DNA of 64,000 bases. It comes from Geodermatophilaceae bacterium NBWT11. GTDB lineage: Bacteria > Actinomycetota > Actinomycetes > Mycobacteriales > Geodermatophilaceae. How positions within the stretch are numbered: position 1 is the stretch's first letter; every line of letters begins with the position of its first letter. The position numbers were made by a program, and so were the translations under genes. Shown here one piece after another: positions 29,309 through 38,164 of this stretch. The notes beneath the pieces are model-generated. The model was not told where the DNA came from, searched no databases, and worked only from the letters and a program-made list of their open reading frames with translations. The stretch covers positions 2,418,001 through 2,482,000 of the forward strand of contig CP043652.1 of NCBI GenBank assembly GCA_014218215.1, written 5' to 3'.

Positions 29309-30796
29309 TCAGACGCGACGCTTCCGGGCTACGACGAGGGAGCCGGCTCCGACGAGGAGCAACCCGCCCGCGAGGGCGAGTGCCGGGCCGGTCTCAGCCC
29401 CGGTGTTCGCCAGCGTGGGACCGGCGGGGGCCGCGGCCACCGGTGTCGTCGCGACGGGCGCCGCGGTGACCGGGGTCGTGGTGGGCGGGGTCCCGGGGGC
29501 AGCCTCGACCGCCAGGCTGGCCGTCCCGACGGTGCTGGTGAGCCCCGTCAGACCGGTCACGGCGTCCGGGGTGATCGTGTACGTCCCTGCTGCGGTGGCG
29601 ACCACGGGCACGGAGATCACGCAGTTGGCGGTCGCAGGCACGGCGCCGGAGGTGAAGGTGACCGTGGACGAGCCCGGGGTCGCGGTCAGCGTGCCGCCGC
29701 AGGAGTTGGCGGGCGCGTCGGTGCCGAGGGTGAGACCGGCCGGCAGGGTGAAGCTGAAGCCCACGCCGTCCACGGCGGTGAGCTCGGTGTTCACGATGTC
29801 GAAGTCCAGCAGCGTGGACTCCCCGACCGCGGCGACGGGTGACCGGAACGACGCGGAGAGGTTCGTCCCCTGCTCGTTGACGAAGGTCTCCTGGGCGCGG
29901 GAGTAGGTGCCCGGGGCCGACCCGAGGTCCCACTGGATCATCAGACCGGCGTCGTGGAGCGCGGTGTCCACGGTGAAGCCGATGTCCTCGCCGGCGCTCA
30001 CGGCGTCGTAGGGCGCGTCGTAGTCCTGGGACGTCGCCCCGTCGAAGGGGGCGCTGGTGGGCACCTGGCGGTAGCCGAGCAGGACGCCGGCGTCGGGGTT
30101 CAGGCTGATGACCGAGTAGGCCGGCTGGGTGAGCAGGATGCCGTAGCCCCGGTCGCTGCCGCCGGGGGACGTGTCCCCGCCCTGGTTCAGGACCACCGGG
30201 AGGGTGTTGCCGGTCGGGATGGTGACGGAGTACGCGTCGGTGAAGTAGTCGTTGGGGAAGGTGTAGCTGAGGGTGCGGTCCAGGGTGTAGGTGAGGCCGT
30301 CGAGCGTCACCGAGTAGCGGAGGACAGCCGATCCGTCGCCGGTGGTCGCGGCGCTGCTGCCGGTGTACGTCCCCTCGGGCGTGACGGTGGCGGACCCGGA
30401 GGACGACACCAGCGTGACGCTGTCCCAGTCCAGGGAGTCGTTGTAGGTCGCTGCGCCGGCCTGGCCGACCAGCTGCCCACCGATGGTCAACGAGGGGGCG
30501 GCCGCGCCGCAGCAGTACTGCTCCTCGTCCCGGTAGAGGATCTGGTCCTCACCGGGGTCGTCGTACTCGGCGTCGACGTTCACCAGGACGTGGAGGCCGT
30601 CGCTGCCGTCGGTGAGGGCGCCTCCGCCGGGGTTCAGCTCCACCATGGGGCCGCCGAACTGACCCTGGGCGGCCAGGGCGGCGCCGGTGGTGAGACCGAG
30701 GAAGACGGGTGTGGCGAGTGCGCCGGCGAGCACTGCCGCCGACAGGCGCCGGGTGAGGCGGCGCGCGGGAGCCCCAGCGGGCTCGAAGTCAGTCAT
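29309..30796 (-). CDS. Secreted surface protein with LAxTG sorting signal
   Basis: About 495 residues. A long twin-basic signal peptide (RRLTRRLSAAVLAGALATP then AALAAQG) precedes about 330 residues of beta-rich sequence. A DUF11-like beta-sandwich near residues 335-440 (VGFSFTLPAGLTLGTDAP, with a cysteine pair) leads to a Pro/Thr/Ala-rich linker. The C-terminus is LANTG, a hydrophobic helix and the basic tail ARKRRV. LAxTG is recognised by class E sortases of actinobacteria, so wall anchoring is expected. No sortase gene is nearby. Function unknown; adhesion or surface structure is a guess. Confidence 0.82.
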   Translation of the reverse strand: MTDFEPAGAPARRLTRRLSAAVLAGALATPVFLGLTTGAALAAQGQFGGPMVELNPGGGALTDGSDGLHVLVNVDAEYDDPGEDQILYRDEEQYCCGAAAPSLTIGGQLVGQAGAATYNDSLDWDSVTLVSSSGSATVTPEGTYTGSSAATTGDGSAVLRYSVTLDGLTYTLDRTLSYTFPNDYFTDAYSVTIPTGNTLPVVLNQGGDTSPGGSDRGYGILLTQPAYSVISLNPDAGVLLGYRQVPTSAPFDGATSQDYDAPYDAVSAGEDIGFTVDTALHDAGLMIQWDLGSAPGTYSRAQETFVNEQGTNLSASFRSPVAAVGESTLLDFDIVNTELTAVDGVGFSFTLPAGLTLGTDAPANSCGGTLTATPGSSTVTFTSGAVPATANCVISVPVVATAAGTYTITPDAVTGLTGLTSTVGTASLAVEAAPGTPPTTTPVTAAPVATTPVAAAPAGPTLANTGAETGPALALAGGLLLVGAGSLVVARKRRV

Positions 30797-30936
30797 GCCG
30801 GTGACTATCGGCAGTCGGTACGCCGACACGGGGCAGCCCCACCGTGGACACACCGACGCCGTCCCACCGTTCCCACGGCTCCCGCGATGTCCGTGTCGCG
30901 CACGCCGGAACCGCCGAAACAGCCCCTGGCGCCTCG

Positions 30937-31908
30937 TCAGTCGTTGACGAGCAGCACCTTCCCGATGTGCGAGCTCTCCTCGAGCACCTGGTGGGCCTCG
31001 GCGGCGCGGGCCATCGGCAGGCGGCGGTCGACGATCGGGCGGACGACGCCGCGCTCGACGTCGGGCCACACGTCGTGCAGCACCGCGGCGACGATGTCGG
31101 CCTTGGAGTGCCGGCCGGTCGCGGGGCGGCCGCGCAGGGCGGTGGCGTGCACGGTGCCGCGCTTGCGCAGCAGCTTCCCGAGGTCCAGCTCGCCCTTCAC
31201 CCCGCCCTGCATGCCGATGACGACGATCCGGCCGTCGGGGGCCAGCACGTCGACGTTGCGGGGGAGGTACGCAGCGCCCATGTTGTCCAGCACCACGTCG
31301 GCCTGGCCGACGGCCTCGACGAAGTCCTGGGACCGGTAGTCCACCAGCACCTCGGCGCCCAGCTCGCGGCAGAAGTCCAGCTTGGCCTGGCTGCCGGCCG
31401 TCGTGGCCACCCGGGCGCCGGCCCGGACGGCGAGCTGGATCGCCATCGTCCCGATGCCTGAGGACCCGCCGTGCACCAAGAACGTCTCCCCGCGCTGCAG
31501 CCCGGCCAGCATGAACACGTTGGACCACACGGTGCAGACCACCTCGGGCAGCGCCGCGGCGGTGGCGAGCTCGACCCCGGCGGGCTTGGGCAGCACCTGC
31601 CCGGCCGGGACGGCGACCCGCTCGGCGTAGCCACCGCCCGACAGCAGGGCGCACACCTCGTCGCCGACCATCCAGCCGGTCACGCCCTCGCCGACCTCGG
31701 AGACGATGCCGCTGCACTCCAGGCCGAGGATCTCGCTGGCGCCCGGGGGCACCGGGTAGTTGCCCTGACGCTGCAACAGGTCGGCCCGGTTGACCGCGGT
31801 GGCGACGACGTCGATCACGACCTCGCCGGGGCCGCAGACGGGGTCGGGGGCCTCACCCCAGACCAGGACCTCGGGGCCGCCGGGGGAGTCGATCGTGATC
31901 GCGCGCAT
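30937..31908 (-). CDS. NAD(P)H quinone oxidoreductase (zeta-crystallin/PIG3-like MDR)
   Basis: About 323 residues, start MRAITIDSPGGPEVL. It is a medium-chain reductase of the quinone oxidoreductase group without zinc-binding cysteines: AVNRADLLQRQGNYPVPPGA, GLECSGIVSEVGEGV, and the Rossmann motif VHGGSSGIGTMAIQLA. It probably reduces quinones or enals with NADPH. It is divergent from the photolyase-like gene, with 61 bases between starts. Confidence 0.88.
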   Translation of the reverse strand: MRAITIDSPGGPEVLVWGEAPDPVCGPGEVVIDVVATAVNRADLLQRQGNYPVPPGASEILGLECSGIVSEVGEGVTGWMVGDEVCALLSGGGYAERVAVPAGQVLPKPAGVELATAAALPEVVCTVWSNVFMLAGLQRGETFLVHGGSSGIGTMAIQLAVRAGARVATTAGSQAKLDFCRELGAEVLVDYRSQDFVEAVGQADVVLDNMGAAYLPRNVDVLAPDGRIVVIGMQGGVKGELDLGKLLRKRGTVHATALRGRPATGRHSKADIVAAVLHDVWPDVERGVVRPIVDRRLPMARAAEAHQVLEESSHIGKVLLVND

Positions 31909-31969
31909 GGGCCCGACCGTAGGCCGCACCCGTCGGGCGCGCGCGGCGCAGAACCCGCAGGGTGGACCG

Positions 31970-33193
31970 GTGAGCCAGCTGCCCGTCCCCGCCGTCGACG
32001 ACGTCCCCCGCTGGGTGGGCGAGCACCTCGGCCACCTGCACCGCGACGACGACGTCCACCCCTCGGGCCGCTTCCGCGGCGGCCAGACCGCCGCCGACAC
32101 CGCGCTCGCCACCCTCGACGTCACCGGGTACGCCGGACGGCGCAACGAGGTGCTGCCGGAGTCCCGCCGCGGTGCCTCGGCGATGAGCCCGTACATCCGG
32201 CACGGCCTGCTGCAGCTGCCCGAGGTGTGGGACGCCGTCGAGGACGCCCCCACCCGCGACCGCACCAAGTACCGCGCCGAGCTGCTGTGGCAGGAGTACT
32301 CCCGGCACCTCTACGCCCGGCTGGGCACCCGCACCCGGTCGGCGCTGCGGGCCGAGCCCGCCCGCGGCCACGCCCGCTGGCAGGAGCCCTGGCCGCGGGA
32401 GATGGCCTGCCTGGACACCGTGCTCGGCGAGCTGGACGACGACGGCTGGCTGGTCAACCAGACCCGCATGTGGGTCTCCTCGCAGTGGACGGTGCGGGCC
32501 GGGCACGACTGGGCCGAGGGCGAGGACGAGCTGTTCGCCCGGCTCATCGACGGGTCCCGGGCGGCGAACCGGGTGGGCTGGCAGTGGACGGTGGGCTCGG
32601 GCAACGGCAAGCCCTACGGGTTCTCCCGCTGGCAGGTGCGCAAGCGCGCGCCGGGGCTGTGCGAGCGGTGCCCGCTGGCCGCCGACTGCCCGATCGAGCA
32701 GTGGCCCGAGGACCAGCCGGTGCGCTGGCTGGAGAAGGACCCGCTGATGACCGCCGACCCCGACCCCGGGCGCACCGCCGGGCCGGACGACGTGGTCACC
32801 GACGCCCCGCCCGAGGCGGTGTGGCTGACCGCGGAGTCCCTGGGCGCCACCGACCCGGCGCTGGCGGCCAACCCCGACCTGCCGGTGGTGTTCGTCTTCG
32901 ACGAGCCGCTGCTCACCCGGCTGCGGCTGGCGTCCAAGCGGCTGGTGTTCCTCACCGAGACCCTCGCCGAGCTGGCCCAGGACCGGGAGGTGGAGCTGCG
33001 GCTGGGGTCCCCGGCGCAGGAGCTGGCCGGACGGTCCCTGGCGGTCACCCACGCACCGGTCCCCGGGTTCACCCGGATCGCCGCCGAGCTGCGGCCGGCC
33101 GAGGTGCACCCGTGGCCGTGGCTGCGGCGTCCGCACGCCGGGGGCATCGGCTCCTTCAGCGCCTGGCGGAAGGGCCTGCCCCGCACCCGCTGA
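31970..33193 (+). CDS. Photolyase/cryptochrome-like protein with domains in reversed order and a Cys cluster
   Basis: About 407 residues from a GTG. Residues about 70-225 match the C-terminal FAD-binding domain of photolyases: AMSPYIRHGLL, LLWQEYSRHLYAR, GWLVNQTRMWVSSQWTV and DGSRAANRVGWQWTVGSGN. C147, C231, C234 and C240 (the last three as CxxCx5C) could hold an Fe-S cluster, as in FeS-BCP photolyases. Residues about 280-407 then resemble the N-terminal alpha/beta antenna domain of normal photolyases: AVWLTAESLGATDPAL, VVFVFDEPLL, FLTETLAELA and a final SFSAWRKGLP. So the two domains are swapped relative to ordinary photolyases. DNA repair or light sensing are both possible. Confidence 0.82.
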   Translation: MSQLPVPAVDDVPRWVGEHLGHLHRDDDVHPSGRFRGGQTAADTALATLDVTGYAGRRNEVLPESRRGASAMSPYIRHGLLQLPEVWDAVEDAPTRDRTKYRAELLWQEYSRHLYARLGTRTRSALRAEPARGHARWQEPWPREMACLDTVLGELDDDGWLVNQTRMWVSSQWTVRAGHDWAEGEDELFARLIDGSRAANRVGWQWTVGSGNGKPYGFSRWQVRKRAPGLCERCPLAADCPIEQWPEDQPVRWLEKDPLMTADPDPGRTAGPDDVVTDAPPEAVWLTAESLGATDPALAANPDLPVVFVFDEPLLTRLRLASKRLVFLTETLAELAQDREVELRLGSPAQELAGRSLAVTHAPVPGFTRIAAELRPAEVHPWPWLRRPHAGGIGSFSAWRKGLPRTR

Positions 33194-33220
33194 GGCGTCT
33201 CGGCGGGTGCGGGGGAGGGC

Positions 33221-34825
33221 TCAGCGGGCGCGCAGCTCCTTGCGCAGGATCTTCCCGGCGGCGGACTTCGGCACCGCGTCGATGAACTCCACCAGCCGGA
33301 TCTTCTTGTGCGGGGCCACCTTCTCGGCCATGTAGGCCTTGACCTCGTCCTCGGTGATCTCGGTGCCGGGGGCGCGGACCAGGAACGCCTTGGGCAGCTC
33401 CTCGCCGGACTCGGCGTCCTTCACCCCGATGACGGCGGCGTCGGCGATCTGCGGGTGCCCGATCAGCACGGCCTCCAGCTCGGCCGGGGCCACCTGGTAG
33501 CCCTTGTACTTGATCAGCTCCTTGACCCGGTCGACCACCGAGTACCGGCCCTCGGCGTCGACCATCGCGACGTCGCCGGTGTGCAGCCAGCCCTCGGCGT
33601 CCAGGGTCTCGTCGGTCGCCTTCTGGTTGTTCAGGTACCCGAGCATCACCTGCGGCCCGCGGACCCACAGCTCGCCGCGCTCGCCGTCGGCGGCGTCCTC
33701 GCCGGTGGCCGGGTCGACCAGCCGGCACTCGGTGTTGGGCAGCGCGTACCCGACCGAGCCCTTGGGGACGTCGGAGGCGCCGGCGGGCTCGGTGCCGTGG
33801 TCGGGCGTGGTGTGGCTGACCGGGGACAGCTCGGTCATCCCGTAGCCCTGGGCGACGGTCACCCCGTCGTCCCCGGTGCCGGCCAGGGTGCGGAGCCGGT
33901 CCTGCGCGGCGAAGGCCAGCGACTCGTCCAGCGGGGCCGCGCCGGAGGTGACCGAGCGCAGCGAGGACAGGTCGAACTGCTCGACCAGCGGGTGCTTGGC
34001 CAGCGCCAGCAGGATCGGCGGGGCCACGAACGCCCGGGTGACCCGGTGGTCCTGGATCGCGCGGAGGAACTGCTCGAGGTCGAAGCGGGGGAGGGTGACG
34101 ACGGTGCCGCCCCACTGCAGGCCCTGGTTCATCAGCACGGTGAGGCCGTAGATGTGGAAGAACGGCAGGACGGCGATGATCCGCTCGTCGCCATCGTGCA
34201 GGTCGATCAGCGGCCGGGTCTGGGCGACGTTGGCCACCAGGTTGCGGTGGGTCAGCATCACGCCCTTGGGCAGCCCGGTGGTGCCGCTGGAGTAGGGCAG
34301 CGTGACCAGGTCGGTGGCCGGGTCGATGTCGACCTGTGCGGTGGGAGCGCCGCCGGTGAGCAGGTCGCGCAGGCTGTCCACGCCCTCGGCGCCGTCGAGC
34401 ACCACCAGGTCGGTCACCCCGGCCTCGGCCATCGCCGGGCGGGCCCGGTCCAGGAACGGCGAGACGGTGACCAGCAGCTTGGCGCCGGCGTCCTTGAGCT
34501 GGAAGGCGATCTCGTCGGGGGTGTAGAGGGAGTTGATCGGGCTCATCACGCAGCCGGCTGCGGCGATGCCGTGGAAGACCACCGGGAACCAGATGGTGTT
34601 GGGGGAGAACACCGCGACCACGTCGCCCTTGCGCAGGCCGCGGGCGTGCAGGGCGGCGGCGAAGCGCTCCACGTACGCGACGAGCTGGCCGTGCGTGATC
34701 GTCTCCCCGGACAGCCCGTCGACCAGCGCCGGGGCGTCACCGAGCTCCGGCGAGCGGGCCAGCACGTAGGCCGGGACCGGCAGGTCGGGGATCTCGATGT
34801 CGGGGAAGCGACTGGCCAGGGCCAC
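33221..34825 (-). CDS. AMP-forming acyl-CoA ligase, 4-coumarate-CoA ligase-like
   Basis: About 534 residues from a GTG with an AGGAGG ribosome-binding site. The ANL superfamily motifs are complete: YSSGTTGLPKGVMLTH (P-loop), YGMTELSPVSH, GELWVRGPQVM, and the C-terminal SAAGKILRKELRAR with the catalytic lysine. It activates a carboxylic acid with ATP and joins it to CoA. By closeness to 4-coumarate:CoA ligases the acid may be aromatic or medium-chain, but the pocket cannot be read. It is followed on the minus strand by nothing obviously related; a thioesterase-like gene lies upstream. Confidence 0.87.
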   Translation of the reverse strand: MALASRFPDIEIPDLPVPAYVLARSPELGDAPALVDGLSGETITHGQLVAYVERFAAALHARGLRKGDVVAVFSPNTIWFPVVFHGIAAAGCVMSPINSLYTPDEIAFQLKDAGAKLLVTVSPFLDRARPAMAEAGVTDLVVLDGAEGVDSLRDLLTGGAPTAQVDIDPATDLVTLPYSSGTTGLPKGVMLTHRNLVANVAQTRPLIDLHDGDERIIAVLPFFHIYGLTVLMNQGLQWGGTVVTLPRFDLEQFLRAIQDHRVTRAFVAPPILLALAKHPLVEQFDLSSLRSVTSGAAPLDESLAFAAQDRLRTLAGTGDDGVTVAQGYGMTELSPVSHTTPDHGTEPAGASDVPKGSVGYALPNTECRLVDPATGEDAADGERGELWVRGPQVMLGYLNNQKATDETLDAEGWLHTGDVAMVDAEGRYSVVDRVKELIKYKGYQVAPAELEAVLIGHPQIADAAVIGVKDAESGEELPKAFLVRAPGTEITEDEVKAYMAEKVAPHKKIRLVEFIDAVPKSAAGKILRKELRAR

Positions 34826-34915
34826 GGGGTGTTCCTCCTCAGGAGCGGACGGACGTGACCCCAGTCTCACACCCGCCCGGGCCTGCGCCCCATGCGGGTT
34901 ACCGGCCGGTACGGG

Positions 34916-35341
34916 TCAGCGCGGCCACAGCACAGACTGGGTGCAGCGGAACAGCGCCAGCGTCTTACCCGAGCCCGCGTCGGTGACCACGGCGTCCCAG
35001 ACCTGCGTCGTCCGGCCGGCGTGCACGTTGGTGGCGACGGCGTCGATCCGGCCCTCGCGGGCGGTGCCCAGGTGGTTGCTCTTGAGCTCGATCGTGGTGA
35101 ACCCGGTGGCGCCCTCGGCCAGCAGCGCCCGGGTGGCGAGACCGCAGGAGGTGTCGGCCAGCCCGACGACGGTCGCGGCGTGCAGGTAGCCGTTGGGCGC
35201 CAGCAGCTCGGGCCGGACGTCGAGGTGGCTGGTCAGCCGGCCCGGCTCGTGGCTGTCGATCACGATGCCCAGCAGCCCGGGCAGCGTGCCCGGCAGCAGG
35301 GCGTTGAGCTCGTCGGCGGTGTGGAACCCGGTGGCGGCCAT
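34916..35341 (-). CDS. PaaI-type hotdog thioesterase
   Basis: About 141 residues. The hotdog motif PNGYLHAATVVGLADTSCGLATRALL and the later TTIELKSNHLGTAREGRI match the PaaI/YbgC thioesterase group, which hydrolyses acyl- or aryl-CoA esters. It lies between an amidase and a CoA ligase on the same strand. The ATG is chosen; a TTG three codons earlier is less likely. Confidence 0.85.
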   Translation of the reverse strand: MAATGFHTADELNALLPGTLPGLLGIVIDSHEPGRLTSHLDVRPELLAPNGYLHAATVVGLADTSCGLATRALLAEGATGFTTIELKSNHLGTAREGRIDAVATNVHAGRTTQVWDAVVTDAGSGKTLALFRCTQSVLWPR

Positions 35342-35351
35342 GGTCGGCAAC

Positions 35352-36275
35352 CTAGCTCTGGACCAACCGGTCGCTGCGCAGCAGGGCGTGCACCCCCACG
35401 GCCTGGTTCACCACCTGGGTGACCCGCAGGTCGACCAGCACCGAGGCCAACGCCAGTGCCTCCGAGTGGCCGAACCCGTGCAGCGCCCCCATCAGGTCGA
35501 GCACCGCGTCCAGGGCGTGTCCGGTGGCGGTGTCCAGGTCGTCGGCCACGCCCATCGCCACCCAACCGGACGGGGTGTCGGCGACCGGGGTGCGCAGCGT
35601 GAGCCCGTGCAGGTCGTCCAGCACGTCGACGGTCAGCGTCGCCTCGACCGGGCTCTCGATCGCGGTCCCGCTGACCTCGCCGTCGCCCTGCGCGGCGTGC
35701 CCGTCGCCGACGCTGAGCAGCGCGTCGGTCACGGTGACCGGCAGGTACAGCGTGCTGCCGGCGACCAGCTCCCGGCAGTCCAGGTTCCCGCCGTGCCAGC
35801 GCGGCGGCACCGTGGAGTGCCGGCCGGGCTCGGCCGGCGGCAGGCCCATCACGCCCAGGAAGGGGCGGGTGGCCACCCGGTGACCGTGCTGGTCGACCGC
35901 GGTGTCGCCCTCGATCGTCCAGCGCAGCACCACGGGGTCGGCCAGCACGCCGAGCCGCCGGTTGAGCGGGGTGTCCCGCAGGCCGCAGTAGGTCGTCCCG
36001 AACGCGCCGGGGACGACGGCGTCCACCCCGATCGCGAGCACCTGCCCCGGCTGCGCCCCCCGGACGGCGATCGGCCCGGTCAGGGCGTGCCCGGTGCCCG
36101 GCTCCCACGCCGGGTGCCGTGGGCGCGCGGCCAGGTCCCCGCCGTCGAAGGGGCCGGTGGACCAGCCGGAGTCCAGGCAGCCCACCGTCACCGTCGAGCC
36201 GGGCTCGACGGTGACCACCGGGGGCAGGTCGCGGTCGAACCAGCCGTGCAGCGTCTCCGCGGTGGGGGCGATCAC
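35352..36275 (-). CDS. Acetamidase/formamidase family protein
   Basis: About 307 residues from a GTG that overlaps the upstream serine hydrolase stop as GTGA. The family motifs are present: PGSTVTVGCLDSGW, GPIAVRGAQPGQVL, LPPAEPGRHSTVPPRWHGGNLDC, and VGDGHAAQGDGEVSGTAIE with the metal and catalytic residues. Members hydrolyse small amides to ammonia and a carboxylate. The coupling with a serine hydrolase suggests a shared catabolic role, substrate unknown. Confidence 0.9.
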   Translation of the reverse strand: MIAPTAETLHGWFDRDLPPVVTVEPGSTVTVGCLDSGWSTGPFDGGDLAARPRHPAWEPGTGHALTGPIAVRGAQPGQVLAIGVDAVVPGAFGTTYCGLRDTPLNRRLGVLADPVVLRWTIEGDTAVDQHGHRVATRPFLGVMGLPPAEPGRHSTVPPRWHGGNLDCRELVAGSTLYLPVTVTDALLSVGDGHAAQGDGEVSGTAIESPVEATLTVDVLDDLHGLTLRTPVADTPSGWVAMGVADDLDTATGHALDAVLDLMGALHGFGHSEALALASVLVDLRVTQVVNQAVGVHALLRSDRLVQS

Positions 36276-37492
36276 CCGACGATCGCCTGGTTCACCAGCT
36301 GGCGCAGGTAGGAGCGGATCGGCAGCGTGCTGGAGGGCAGCAGCTGCGTGTAGAAGGTGACGGTCAGGTCCTCGACGGGGTCGACGTAGAACGCGGTGGA
36401 CGCCGCGCCGCCCCACGAGTAGTCGCCCACCGAGGCGACCGTCCCGTAGCGCGCCGGGTCCAGCACCATCGAGAAGCCCAGCCCGAAACCGACGCCCCGC
36501 AGCGGGGTCTCGGCGAACAGAGGGCGCCCGTAGGTCTCCAGGTCGGCGTTGCCCGGGACGTGGTTGCGCACCATGTGCGCCAGCGTGCGGGAGCCCAGCA
36601 CCCGCGTGCCGTCGGCCGCCACGCCCCCGGCGCGGAGCATCTCCACGAAGCGCAGGTAGTCCCCGGCCGTGGAGACCAGCCCGCCCCCGCCGGACAGGAA
36701 CGCCGGCTTCTGCTTCGCGGCCGGCTCGAAGGCCGCGAGCGGGACGAGGCCGGCACCGTAGAGCCGGGCGAGCATGCCCGGGTCGTCGTCCGGGCGCAGG
36801 CCGAAGGAGGTCTCGGTCATCCCGAGCGGGCCGAACACCCGCTCGGCGAACACCTCGTCCAGCGGCTTGCCGGCGATCACCTCGACCAGCCGACCCAGCA
36901 CGTCGGTGGACACGCCGTAGTTCCACTCGCTGCCGGGCTGGAACACCAGCGGCATCGCCGCCCACTGGCGGGTGACCTCGGCGGAGTCCGCGCCCGGCGG
37001 CGTGCCCCACTCGTGCCCGGCGGCCCGGTACATCCCGTCGACGGGGTGGGCCCGGTGGAAGCCGTAGGTGAGCCCCGAGGTGTGGGTGAGCAGGTGCCAG
37101 ACCCGGATGGGCTCGACCTGCGGCACCGTGACCGGCTTCTGGTCCGACCCCGCGACGTAGACCCGGGTCTCGGCGAACTCCGGCAGCCAGCGGCTGATCG
37201 GGTCGTTCAGCTCGAACGCGCCCTCCTCGTACAGGCTCATCGCCGCCACCGAGGTGATCGGCTTGGTCATCGAGAAGACGCGCCAGATCGTGTCGGGGGT
37301 GACCGGCAGGCCGGCCTCGACGTCCCGCATGCCGTGGGTGCCCACGTGCGCCAGCTCCCCGTGCCGGGCGACGGTCACCAGGAAGCCGGGCAGCTGCCCC
37401 TCGTCGACCCAGCGGGCCAGCCGGGCGTCCAGTCGCGCCAGGCGGGCCGCGTCGAGGCCGACGGCTGCGGGGTCTGTCTCCACGGTGAGCAC
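36272..37492 (-). CDS. Beta-lactamase-fold serine hydrolase (class C/family VIII esterase type)
   Basis: About 406 residues. The SxxK nucleophile is SMTK near residue 73, the second motif is NYGVS (tyrosine kept, asparagine not in the YxN position), and WGGAAST is the third-motif region. These are typical of family VIII carboxylesterases of the EstB type and not of true class C beta-lactamases. There is no signal peptide, so it is cytoplasmic and antibiotic hydrolysis is not its likely role. The first GTG is used; a GTG three codons later is possible. Confidence 0.84.
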   Translation of the reverse strand: MLTVETDPAAVGLDAARLARLDARLARWVDEGQLPGFLVTVARHGELAHVGTHGMRDVEAGLPVTPDTIWRVFSMTKPITSVAAMSLYEEGAFELNDPISRWLPEFAETRVYVAGSDQKPVTVPQVEPIRVWHLLTHTSGLTYGFHRAHPVDGMYRAAGHEWGTPPGADSAEVTRQWAAMPLVFQPGSEWNYGVSTDVLGRLVEVIAGKPLDEVFAERVFGPLGMTETSFGLRPDDDPGMLARLYGAGLVPLAAFEPAAKQKPAFLSGGGGLVSTAGDYLRFVEMLRAGGVAADGTRVLGSRTLAHMVRNHVPGNADLETYGRPLFAETPLRGVGFGLGFSMVLDPARYGTVASVGDYSWGGAASTAFYVDPVEDLTVTFYTQLLPSSTLPIRSYLRQLVNQAIVG

Positions 37493-37520
37493 GACCGCAT
37501 CCTGCCCCCGGACGTGCGAC

Positions 37521-37554
37521 GGCGCCCGCCCCGGTGGTCGGGGACGGGCGCCGA
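37521..37554 (-). terminator. Terminator of the HU gene
   Basis: CGGCGCCCGCCCCG (37521-37534) faces CGGGGACGGGCGCCG (37540-37554) with one bulged base and a five-base loop. It lies 15 bases beyond the HU stop, in the right place to end that abundant transcript. Confidence 0.7.
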
Positions 37555-37569
37555 CGAGGGGCTGGGTGC

Positions 37570-37857
37570 TTACTTCACCGGGACGGCGGCAGCGGCCTTC
37601 TTGAGGTTCGAGCCGGCGGTCAGCTTCGCGGTGTTCGAGGCGGCGATCTCGATGGACTCACCGGTCTGCGGGTTGCGGCCGGTGCGGGCGGAGCGGGAGC
37701 CGCGCTCGAGGGTCAGCAGACCCGGCAGGGCGATCTTGTCGCCACGGGTCAGGGCCTCGACGAACTCCTCGCCGAGGGCGGCGATGACGGAGTCGACGGT
37801 GGTGGCGGGGACGTCGGCGCGCTTGGAGATGGCGGAGACGAGTTCGGCCTTGTTCAC
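37570..37857 (-). CDS. hup: HU-family DNA-binding protein
   Basis: About 95 residues starting MNKAELVSAISKRADV. The beta-arm segment GLLTLERGSRSARTGRNPQTGESIEIAASN has the conserved RTGRNPQTG loop that wraps DNA. It is a short HU without the lysine-rich tail found in mycobacterial and streptomycete HupB/HupS. It bends and compacts DNA as a dimer. An AGAGGA ribosome-binding site precedes the ATG, and a terminator follows. Confidence 0.95.
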   Translation of the reverse strand: MNKAELVSAISKRADVPATTVDSVIAALGEEFVEALTRGDKIALPGLLTLERGSRSARTGRNPQTGESIEIAASNTAKLTAGSNLKKAAAAVPVK

Positions 37858-38164
37858 GGTGGGTTCCTCTCGGTGGTCTGGTGGCCTGCCACGTGGGGCG
37901 GGCCTCCCCGGTCGTCCGGGTGGACGTCCGGGGCCTCCGCGGGGTTCCTGGCGGGCCGGTCCCGGCTCGCTCGGGTGCCCCGTGGGCGGTCTGGTCGACC
38001 ACGTCGTCGACCAGGGACGTCAGGCACGGTGCCATGCCGACCTGCGGATTGGCCAGCGACAGGCCTGGTTTTCCGGGGATCCGGTGCCCCAGGAGGCCTC
38101 CGGAGCCCCTCCCGACCCCACCGGCCACGCAGCGTGAGGGACCGGTCCGACGTAGGTTCGGGGC
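37858..38164. other. Divergent intergenic region of hup and an aldo/keto reductase
   Basis: About 307 bases with no credible gene. It should carry the strong hup promoter on the minus strand and the reductase promoter on the plus strand. I see no convincing -35/-10 pair, large repeat or structured RNA in it. Confidence 0.5.

Noticed and set aside
36272-37492. Antibiotic-degrading class C beta-lactamase
   Set aside because: There is no signal peptide and the second motif lacks the YxN asparagine; family VIII esterases fit better.
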